Positions 1 to 6,003 of a stretch of DNA of 10,556 bases are shown piece by piece. Every line of letters begins with the position of its first letter. Position 1 is the first letter of the stretch. The stretch spans positions 1 to 10,556 of the forward strand of contig CALMNS010000204.1 in the NCBI GenBank assembly GCA_937871635.1, read 5' to 3'. This DNA is from an uncultured Solirubrobacter sp. (GTDB lineage Bacteria; Actinomycetota; Thermoleophilia; Solirubrobacterales; Solirubrobacteraceae). The translations under genes and the position numbers were made by a program. The notes under the pieces were generated by a model. The model was not told the origin of the DNA and searched no databases. It saw only the letters and a program-made list of their open reading frames with translations.

Positions 1-82
1 GGCCCGCACGGCGCCGGGGGTCGTCGCCGCCGGGCTGCGCGCCGTGTACGCGGGAGGCGAATCGTCGGCTCCGCCGAAGTGA
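1..82 (+). CDS. C-terminal tail of an upstream gene, product unknown (partial)
   Basis: The frame starting at base 2 is open from the window edge to a TGA at 80-82. It encodes about 26 residues ending in GLRAVYAGGESSAPPK. Nearly every codon ends in G or C, as expected for a real gene in this genome; the competing frame 1, which ends at TAG 85-87, is Arg-rich and looks like a shadow. The stop lies 11 bases before the first ATG of the glycoside hydrolase-like gene, so the two are probably co-transcribed. Too little remains to name the product. In this setting the C-terminus of a glycosyltransferase is one possibility, but that is a guess from context. Confidence 0.5.
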   Translation, partial: ARTAPGVVAAGLRAVYAGGESSAPPK

Positions 83-93
83 TGTAGCTCTCC

Positions 94-1188
94 ATGATGC
101 TCGCGCGCTCGCTCCTCGCCGCCCTGACGGCGGTCCTGCTCTTCGCCCCGTCCGCCCCGGCCGCCGTCACGACGCAGAAGGCGATGTGGGGCCCGATGGA
201 GGTCGGCGGCGTCTCGCAGTTCCCGGTGTACGCCGATCTGGGCGTCGGCATCTACCAGATGGGGCTGCGCTGGAGCAACGTCGCGACGCGACGCCCGACC
301 AACCCGCGAGACCCGGCGGACCCGGCCTACGTCTGGCCGATCGAGGTCGACCAGGCGATCGCGGGAGCCGCCGCCGAGGACATCGAAGTGCTGCTGCTCG
401 TCCTCGGCACCCCGCGGTGGGCCAACGGAGGCCGGGAGGACAACTGGGCCCCGAACGACCCGAGCGACTTCGCCGACTTCATCGCCGCAGCGGCGAGGCG
501 CTATCCGGCGGTCCGTCGCTGGATGATCTGGGGGGAGCCGACCAAGGGCGCCAACTTCCTGCCGCTCGACGACGACAACCGCGGCCGGCCGCTCTCGCGC
601 CGCAAGCAGCGGGGCCCGCGGCTCTACGCTCGGATGCTCGACGGCGCGTATCGCCGGCTCAAGGAGGCCTCCGCGCGCAACATCGTCATCGGGGGCAACA
701 CGTGGACCTCGGGCACCATCAAGCCCGTCAACTGGATCAAGTACATGCGCCTGCCGAACGGTCGGCGCCCGCGGATGGACCAGTACGGGCACAACCCCTT
801 CGGCCCGCGGTTCCCGGATCTCAGCCGTCCTGCGCTCGCCGACGGGTTCATCGACTTCTCCTCGCTCGACGAGCTCGCCACCGCGCTCGACCGTTACCTG
901 CCCCGGGCGCGACGCGACGGTCGCAAGCTCCCGATCTTCATCTCGGAGTTCTCGCTGCCGACCGACCACAGGAACTACCAGTTCAACTTCTTCATGACCC
1001 GAGCCGCCCAGGCCCGCTACATCCGGGCCGCGTTACGGATCACGCGGCGGTCGTCCCGGATCGCCACGCTGGGCTACCTGGGTCTCTACGACGAGGCGCT
1101 GCGGCCCGACAACCAACAGACCGAGTGGGGTCTCATCGACCGCGCCGGCGTCCGGAAGCCGGCGTACGAGGCGTTCAAGCGGGGATGA
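94..1188 (+). CDS. Secreted clan GH-A-type glycoside hydrolase-like protein
   Basis: Predicted exported (beta/alpha)8-barrel protein of 364 residues resembling the cellulase/GH5/GH39-type superfamily. Residues 1-24 form a signal peptide ending SAPAA, so the protein acts outside the membrane. Clan-A-like landmarks appear in order: barrel strands near 53-61 and 98-110 (TPRWANGG), a WMIWGEP block at 143-149 whose E148 sits at the acid/base position, YGHNPFG at 231-237, IFISEFS at 281-287 with E285 at the nucleophile position, and a closing WGLIDRAGVRKPAYEAF at 345-361. The usual Asn before the acid/base Glu is Gly147 here. Tandem ATGs at 94 and 97 make the start ambiguous by one residue; no strong Shine-Dalgarno is visible. 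It closes a plus-strand operon, 22 bp from the end of a convergent gene. A role in trimming or binding the locus polysaccharide is inferred; the substrate is unknown. Confidence 0.8.
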   Translation: MMLARSLLAALTAVLLFAPSAPAAVTTQKAMWGPMEVGGVSQFPVYADLGVGIYQMGLRWSNVATRRPTNPRDPADPAYVWPIEVDQAIAGAAAEDIEVLLLVLGTPRWANGGREDNWAPNDPSDFADFIAAAARRYPAVRRWMIWGEPTKGANFLPLDDDNRGRPLSRRKQRGPRLYARMLDGAYRRLKEASARNIVIGGNTWTSGTIKPVNWIKYMRLPNGRRPRMDQYGHNPFGPRFPDLSRPALADGFIDFSSLDELATALDRYLPRARRDGRKLPIFISEFSLPTDHRNYQFNFFMTRAAQARYIRAALRITRRSSRIATLGYLGLYDEALRPDNQQTEWGLIDRAGVRKPAYEAFKRG

Positions 1189-1210
1189 GCCGGCGGGTGG
1201 GCCAGCCGCG

Positions 1211-1870
1211 CTAGCCCTGGGCCGAGCGCCGTCGCAGGACGAGCCCGACCACGGCGCCCAGGGCCAGCACGGCCACCCCGATCCCGCCGATGGCCAGCGT
1301 CGGGCTCGGGCTGCTGTCTCCGGTGCTCGCCGCGAGCCGGCCGACCGCCTCGCGGTCCGCAGCGGTCGAGCGATCGCCCGGAGGCGGCTGCGAGTCGCGG
1401 GCGGCGCTCGTGCCGTTCTCGCGTTCGGCTCGGCGCTTGGCGGCCTGGCGTGCCGCCTTCCGGCGACGAGCCGCCCTGCGATCCCGGACGGCCTCGCGGC
1501 TGGAGGTGCGAGCGCGAGACGCCGCCGCCTCGGCGTCGTCGTCGTCGGATTCACCGACCCCCGACCCGAACAGCGGCGCCTGGTCCGGCTCGCTCGGGGC
1601 GTCCGAGCCGGCGCCTGAGCCGGCGCTTCCGGAGCCCGAGCCCGAACCCGAACCCGAACCCGAATTCGAAGGGGCATCCCCACGGGAAGCGCCGCCGGAC
1701 GGCGCCGCGTTCTTGCGGGCCTCGTCGAGCGGGATGGCGTACTCCTTGTCCGCCGGACCGCCACCCGGGTCGACGGTGACGCCGTCGTCCTGGGCGTGGG
1801 CGGGCGAGGCGCTCATCCAGAGTGCGGCGCAGCAGAGCGCCGCGAGACGTGCGCGGGGGGAGGTCACCAT
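1211..1870 (-). CDS. Small secreted single-pass membrane protein with Ser-Gly repeat (hypothetical)
   Basis: No family recognised. The 219-residue protein has a signal peptide at 1-26 (cleavage after AHA), a short ordered-looking stretch DKEYAIPLDEARKNA at 41-55, a Ser-Gly repeat at 69-82, and an acidic patch DDDD at 109-112. A very basic, Arg/Lys/Ala-rich segment at 129-150 (likely helical) follows. One hydrophobic segment at about 191-212 precedes an RRR tail, giving a type I topology with a mostly extracytoplasmic, low-complexity body. It starts only 4 bases after the stop of the transferase/ligase fusion, so it is almost certainly in the same operon and perhaps coupled in translation; no clear ribosome binding site is visible. 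Overlapping open frames on both strands lack the signal peptide and membrane anchor and are shadows. A structural, anchoring or cell-wall-contact role is possible but unproven. Confidence 0.75.
   Translation of the reverse strand: MVTSPRARLAALCCAALWMSASPAHAQDDGVTVDPGGGPADKEYAIPLDEARKNAAPSGGASRGDAPSNSGSGSGSGSGSGSAGSGAGSDAPSEPDQAPLFGSGVGESDDDDAEAAASRARTSSREAVRDRRAARRRKAARQAAKRRAERENGTSAARDSQPPPGDRSTAADREAVGRLAASTGDSSPSPTLAIGGIGVAVLALGAVVGLVLRRRSAQG
1632..1670. repeat. In-frame hexanucleotide tandem repeat coding for Ser-Gly
   Basis: About six and a half tandem hexamers lie here. On the plus strand they read GAGCCC twice, GAACCC three times, then GAATTC and GAA. In the minus-strand gene they encode alternating Ser and Gly at residues 69-82. 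The unit is 6 bp, so gain or loss by slippage would change linker length by two residues without breaking the frame. The varied third bases of the Ser-Gly codons show the array is partly diverged. Confidence 0.85.
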
Positions 1871-1874
1871 GGGA

Positions 1875-4859
1875 CTAGGGTAGAGCCGCTTCCGGATCGG
1901 CTAGCGAGCGTCGCAGCGACGCGTTGCGGGGGTTGAGCGCCAGCGCCCGGCGGTAGTGCTCGCGCGCCTGCGCCGGGCGGCCCCGACGGGTCGCGAAGTC
2001 CCCGAGCAGGGTCCACGTCACGAAGTCGCTCGGCTCCTTGGCGGCCGCCTCGCGCAGGGTGCGCTCGGCCGCGTCGGCCTGCCCGTAGCGAGCGAAGGCC
2101 GCCGCCTTGACGTAGTAGGTGGAGACCGCCTGCGCGTCCAGTCGCAGCGACCGGTCCGCCTCCACCAGCGCCTTGGCCGGCCGTTCCGCCAACGCGCTCT
2201 GCGCCACCCGCCGGAAGTGCTCCGCGACGCCCTGCCGGGTCAGGGAGAGGCCCGCGACGCCGATCAGCAGTGACACCGCGACGGCGACGAGGAGCCGGGG
2301 GCGAGGAGGCCGGCGCTCCGGAGCCCCCATCACCAGCACGGCAAGCCCCGCCAATGCCATCCCGGTGAGACCCGGAAGCAGATGCATCCAATCGACGCTC
2401 GTGTGGACGAGGAACGCGGTGACCGATCCCATCGCAGCGACGGTCACGCACGCGGCGGTTCGGCTCCGGCGGGCCGCCCGGGCCCACCGGCGAGCGCCCA
2501 GGATGAGTCCTGCGAGGAGGAGCGCGAGCAGCCCGCCGCCGACCAGCCCCGTCTCGCTCAGCACCTGCATCTGGAGGCTGTGCGGCTGCCGGACGTCCTC
2601 CGTGGTGGCCCGCCGGGCGAAGTAGGGCACGTCGTAGTTCCCGCCGCCGATGCCCCGGACGGGAGCGTCGCCCCAGACGTCGGCGGCGATGCGCCAGTAG
2701 TCGTAGCGGGTGCCCGATCCCGAGATGAGCCGCGTGGTATCCGACGGGACCACGGCGGCCCCGGTGGCATCGACCTGGGTGAAGGCCCGATACTCCGTGC
2801 GGACCGACTCGGCGATCGATCCGCCCCGGGCGATCCCGACGACCAGCAGTGCTGCGACTCCCGCCAGGAGGGTTGCGGTGGCGGCACGCCGGACCGGCGC
2901 GATCCGTACGTCGCCCGACCGCCCCAGGCGTGCGACCACGGCCGACAGGGCGCCCCAGAGCACTCCGGCGCCGATGGCGATGGCGATCGACTGCAGCATC
3001 GTGGCGCGGAGTTCGGCGGCGGTCAGCTCCCCGGCGAAGGAGAGCGGAGAGACGTCGAGCAGACGAGGTGCGGCGAGGCTCACCGCGGCGCCCGCGGCGA
3101 CGATGCCCCAGGCGCGGCGGATCCGCCCGGGCACGACCGCGAGAAGCACCAGCACCGAGATGACCAGGGCCAGGGCGGCTCCCCGCGATTGGCTCAGGAG
3201 GACGAGAGCGGCGAGCAGGACGGTCAGGCCAAGCCCGGCCCCGGCGGCGATCGACGAGCGGCGCTGCTCGGCCAGCGCAAGGCAGGGGAACATGGCCATC
3301 AGGAAGAAGCTGGCCTGCCCGTTGATATAGCCCAACGGCTCGTTGAGCCGGCCACCCCGGAAGAGCTCGGGCGACGCCTCACCGGTGAGCTGGCTCACGA
3401 CGACGACGAGGACGACGAGCCCGGCCAGCCCCAGGCTGCCCATCAGCCACGCCGCGTCGGCACGATCGCGCAGCAGGACGACGTACGCGCCCAGGAGCGC
3501 GGCGTAGACCGCGTAGCGGTTACCCGCCACCACCGCCTGCTCCGCCGATTCGGCCCAGGACGCCGAGAGCAACGCCCAGCCGGCAAGACCCACCAACCCG
3601 GCGACGGCGAGTCCACCGGCGAGCGACAGCCTGGGCGGCCGGGCGATCAGCACCGCGACGAGGACGACGATCAGCACCACCCCGGCCGGAACCCAGATCT
3701 CCGAGTCGTAGTAGCCGTCGGCGAGCGGCCCGAGACCGATGACGAGACCCAGCGCCGCCAGGAGTCCTTGCCGGGCGTCCGGGAGGCGGACGCGCCGTTC
3801 CCCCAGCCGCAGCCGGGGCGGCGCGGTGCGGACCTCCCCGGCGGCCGGCGTGAGCCTGGAGCGGCTGTCGAGCAGCGCTATCGATGCTCCGAGCGCGACG
3901 ACGTAGAGCAGGGTGGCCCCGACCAGGAGCTCCGATCCACCCTCGATGGCCAGCAGTGCGAGCGCCGAGATGACGGCCTGGGTACCGCCGAGCGCGACCG
4001 CCACGGCGCGGGCGGTGCGCAGTCGCTGCCGAGCGCGGTGCGTCAGGTGGTCCTGCCCACCCGTGAGGATCGAGATCCTTCGCCGCGCGCGGGAGAACAT
4101 GACGAGGCACGTGTCGAGCGCCGGGACGCCCACGAGCAGCAGGCCGATCAGCAGCGACTGCCACGCCGGTGCCGCCCCGGAGGCCCCGACCATCACGAGG
4201 GCGGCCACCGCGAAGCCGATCGGCATGCTGCCCCCGTCCCCGAGGAAGATCCGGGCCCCGGGGGAGGACAGGTTGTGGGGCAGGAAGCCGATGCAGGCCC
4301 CGGTCAGGGCGATCGCGGCGACGGCCAGCCAGCGGTCCCCGATGACGACGGCGAGGATCGCCACTCCGGCGCAGACGACGGCGGCCATCGAGCTCGCCGC
4401 GCCGTCCATGTTGTCGAACAGGTTGAAGGCGTTGACGACGGTGACCACCCAGACGACGGTCAGCGCGAAGCTCAGCGGCCCGGAGCCGAGGTCCCATCCG
4501 TGCCCGAGGGCGAAGATGACGGTGGCCAGCGCCACCTCGATCGCGACGCGAATGCCCGGCGAGACCGTCCTGCGGTCGTCGATCGTCCCGACCACCCAGA
4601 GGATGAGGACGCCCCCCAGCAACGGTGCGGTGCGGGTCAGGTCCCCGGCGAACAGCCCGATGGCCAGCGCGAACGCCAGCACCACGGCGGCGCCCCCCAG
4701 GTATGGGGTAGGCGTCGCGTGGCCCTTGTACCCGACCGGCTTGTCGTAGAAGTCGAACCGTCCGGCCGCCCGGATCGCAACAGGGGTGAGCAGGAACGCC
4801 ATCGCCAGGGCGAAGGCCAGCCCGATCGGCAGCCGGACCTCAAGTGCCAACCGCGGCAC
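1875..4859 (-). CDS. WecA/MraY-type phosphoglycosyltransferase fused to O-antigen ligase/polymerase-like domain with TPR tail
   Basis: A 994-residue multi-pass membrane protein combining two normally separate steps. Residues 1-330 look like a polyprenyl-phosphate sugar-1-phosphate transferase: GTIDDRR at 91-97 (D94, D95), NAFNLFDNMDG at 143-153, FLGDGGS at 205-211, and the cytoplasmic GGQDHLTHR at 267-275 (H271, H274). Residues 365-875 form a second hydrophobic domain of the Wzy/WaaL (O-antigen ligase, PF04932) type, with SQSRGA at 556-561 (R559), a large loop at about 678-770, and QPHSLQMQVLSETG at 758-771 (H760). Residues 885-985 carry two to three TPR-like helices. The listed GTG start abuts GGGAGG with no spacing. 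A TTG at 4848-4850, three codons in, has that GGGAGG 9 bases upstream and may be the true start. It overlaps the end of the preceding epimerase by up to 20 bp. Domain calls are firm; donor sugar and ligase versus polymerase are open. Confidence 0.9.
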   Translation of the reverse strand: MPRLALEVRLPIGLAFALAMAFLLTPVAIRAAGRFDFYDKPVGYKGHATPTPYLGGAAVVLAFALAIGLFAGDLTRTAPLLGGVLILWVVGTIDDRRTVSPGIRVAIEVALATVIFALGHGWDLGSGPLSFALTVVWVVTVVNAFNLFDNMDGAASSMAAVVCAGVAILAVVIGDRWLAVAAIALTGACIGFLPHNLSSPGARIFLGDGGSMPIGFAVAALVMVGASGAAPAWQSLLIGLLLVGVPALDTCLVMFSRARRRISILTGGQDHLTHRARQRLRTARAVAVALGGTQAVISALALLAIEGGSELLVGATLLYVVALGASIALLDSRSRLTPAAGEVRTAPPRLRLGERRVRLPDARQGLLAALGLVIGLGPLADGYYDSEIWVPAGVVLIVVLVAVLIARPPRLSLAGGLAVAGLVGLAGWALLSASWAESAEQAVVAGNRYAVYAALLGAYVVLLRDRADAAWLMGSLGLAGLVVLVVVVSQLTGEASPELFRGGRLNEPLGYINGQASFFLMAMFPCLALAEQRRSSIAAGAGLGLTVLLAALVLLSQSRGAALALVISVLVLLAVVPGRIRRAWGIVAAGAAVSLAAPRLLDVSPLSFAGELTAAELRATMLQSIAIAIGAGVLWGALSAVVARLGRSGDVRIAPVRRAATATLLAGVAALLVVGIARGGSIAESVRTEYRAFTQVDATGAAVVPSDTTRLISGSGTRYDYWRIAADVWGDAPVRGIGGGNYDVPYFARRATTEDVRQPHSLQMQVLSETGLVGGGLLALLLAGLILGARRWARAARRSRTAACVTVAAMGSVTAFLVHTSVDWMHLLPGLTGMALAGLAVLVMGAPERRPPRPRLLVAVAVSLLIGVAGLSLTRQGVAEHFRRVAQSALAERPAKALVEADRSLRLDAQAVSTYYVKAAAFARYGQADAAERTLREAAAKEPSDFVTWTLLGDFATRRGRPAQAREHYRRALALNPRNASLRRSLADPEAALP

Positions 4860-5856
4860 CCTCCCGGCTTCGCTCGTGGAGGATGACGTCGTCGATGGCG
4901 TCGTCCACGGTGCGGGTCGGCGCCCAACCCGTCAGCTCCTGCAGCGCCGACGTGTCCGGCTTGCGGCGCCCGAGCTCCTCGAAGCCGTCGTCGTAGGCCT
5001 CGGCGTAGGGCACGAGCTCCACCTTGGAGCTCGAGCCGGAGCGCTCGATGACGCGGCGGGCGAGCTCGATGATCGGGATCTCCTCGGTGTCCCCGACGTT
5101 GAACACGTGGCCGATCGCCTCGTCGTTGCCGAGGAGGGCGAGGATCCCCGCGACGGTGTCGTGCACGTGGGCGAAGCACCGGGTCTGGGTCCCGTTGCCG
5201 TACACGGTGAGCGGTTCGTCGGCGAGGGCCTGTCGCACGAAGCGCGGGAGCACCATCCCGTACATGCCTGTCTGACGCGGACCGACGGTGTTGAAGAGCC
5301 GCACCGTGATGTTGCGAGCGCCCAGCGTCCGGTGCTGGCCCGACGCCATCGACTCGCCGAACCCCTTCGCGATCGCGTAGGACCAGCGCGACTTGAACGG
5401 CGAGCCGAGGATCCGGTCGGAGTCCTCGCTGAGCGCACCGGTCGAGTTCTTGCCGTAGACCTCGGAGGTCGAGGTGTACAGCAGCCGCCGCCCCCGGCGC
5501 GCCGTCGCCGTCATCACCGTGTCGGTGCCACGGACGTTCTTGAGCAGCGATTCGAGGGGGTTCGAGACGATCAGCTGCACGCCGACCGCGGAGGCGAGGT
5601 GCATGACGACATCGCTCTCGGACACGAGCCGATCGACGAGGTCGGTGTCGCCGTCGGACCCCTCGACGAAGCGCAGCGACGGCACGTCCGCGAGGTGGGC
5701 GAGGTTCTCGGCACGCCCGGTGCTCAGGTCGTCGAGGACGGTCACCGTGTCGCCTCGGGCCACCAGGGCGTCGCAGAGATGGGAGCCGATGAAGCCCGCT
5801 CCGCCGGTGACGAGAACGCGCTGAGGCGAGTCAGGACCATCATGGTTCGGCGTCAA
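4840..5856 (-). CDS. Extended-SDR NAD-dependent nucleotide-sugar epimerase/decarboxylase
   Basis: Cytoplasmic enzyme acting on a nucleotide sugar with bound NAD. From the chosen start (338 residues) it shows the Rossmann motif GGAGFIGSH at 18-26, an acidic LDD at 41-43 for NAD ribose, STSEVYG at 129-135 with the catalytic Ser/Thr region, the Y160-x3-K164 pair in SYAIAK, and RLFNTVGPRQ at 186-195. The spacing STSEVYG to RWSYAIAK resembles the ArnA-decarboxylase/UDP-glucuronate decarboxylase branch, but 4-epimerase activity cannot be excluded. The frame is open back to TTG 5938-5940, but that codon lies inside a conserved promoter-like element. TTG at 5854-5856 has AGGGAG 8 bases upstream, a geometry preserved in a second copy of the region, and gives MTPNHDGPDSPQRVLVTGG, a normal SDR N-terminus. 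First gene of the minus-strand operon, overlapping the fusion gene. Confidence 0.88.
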   Translation of the reverse strand: MTPNHDGPDSPQRVLVTGGAGFIGSHLCDALVARGDTVTVLDDLSTGRAENLAHLADVPSLRFVEGSDGDTDLVDRLVSESDVVMHLASAVGVQLIVSNPLESLLKNVRGTDTVMTATARRGRRLLYTSTSEVYGKNSTGALSEDSDRILGSPFKSRWSYAIAKGFGESMASGQHRTLGARNITVRLFNTVGPRQTGMYGMVLPRFVRQALADEPLTVYGNGTQTRCFAHVHDTVAGILALLGNDEAIGHVFNVGDTEEIPIIELARRVIERSGSSSKVELVPYAEAYDDGFEELGRRKPDTSALQELTGWAPTRTVDDAIDDVILHERSREGAAVGT

Positions 5857-5956
5857 TGAGTCATCTCCCTGTCCGAGGCGAGGTGGTTCGGCGCCGAGCA
5901 CAGCACCGGCTTCTGCGTTTTTCCTATCGCGCGTTGCCAATGTAGCGATCTGACAA
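5845..5956 (-). promoter_or_regulatory. Regulatory leader module, copy A (upstream of the SDR gene)
   Basis: This region matches 7925-8026 in several ordered blocks. They are a 19-bp element at 5938-5956 (minus strand TTGTCAGATCGCTACATTG, one mismatch to the other copy), AGCACCGGCTT (plus strand) at 5902-5912, the perfect palindrome TCGGCGCCGA at 5888-5897, and an identical 18-bp block at 5845-5862 spanning the TTG start. TACATT inside the 19-mer could act as a -10 box, which would give a leader of roughly 75 bases; no convincing -35 is seen. TGT and ACA half-sites in the 19-mer make an operator an equally fair reading. The remaining gap to the stop of the upstream gene (5957-6003) shows no clear terminator. 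Confidence 0.6.
5865..5870 (-). promoter_or_regulatory. Shine-Dalgarno that sets the TTG start of the SDR gene
   Basis: The minus strand reads AGGGAG, then 8 bases (ATGACTCA minus-strand order), then TTG at 5856-5854. The second copy of this region carries GGGGAG at 7950-7945 with the same 8-base gap to TTG at 7936-7934. Conservation of both the site and its spacing supports this start over the upstream GTG and TTG codons in frame. Confidence 0.65.
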
Positions 5957-6003
5957 CTCGAGCGCGAGCTGCGAGTCTGGGGTCGGTGTCCTCGGCGATT
6001 CTC

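Noticed and set aside
1189..1230. Possible hairpin terminator between the convergent gene ends (GGCCAG ... CTGGGCC)
   Set aside because: The stem is about 6 bp with a bulge, the loop is 11 bases and no T-run follows on either strand.
1033..1764. Alternative minus-strand frame overlapping the glycoside hydrolase-like and the small membrane protein genes
   Set aside because: Arg/Ala/Pro-rich shadow without signal peptide or anchor; the 1211-1870 frame has both.
2382..4886. Long plus-strand open frame (834 codons) opposite the fusion gene
   Set aside because: Its product is a charged, Arg/Asp/Gly/Pro/Gln-rich string without domains. It mirrors a minus-strand gene with clear motifs and membrane segments; such antisense frames are common at this GC content.
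5957..6003. Possible terminator after the second ligase-like gene (CTCG/CGAG repeats near 5957-5968)
   Set aside because: The stem is only 4 bp and there is no T-run; such short GC matches are expected by chance here.
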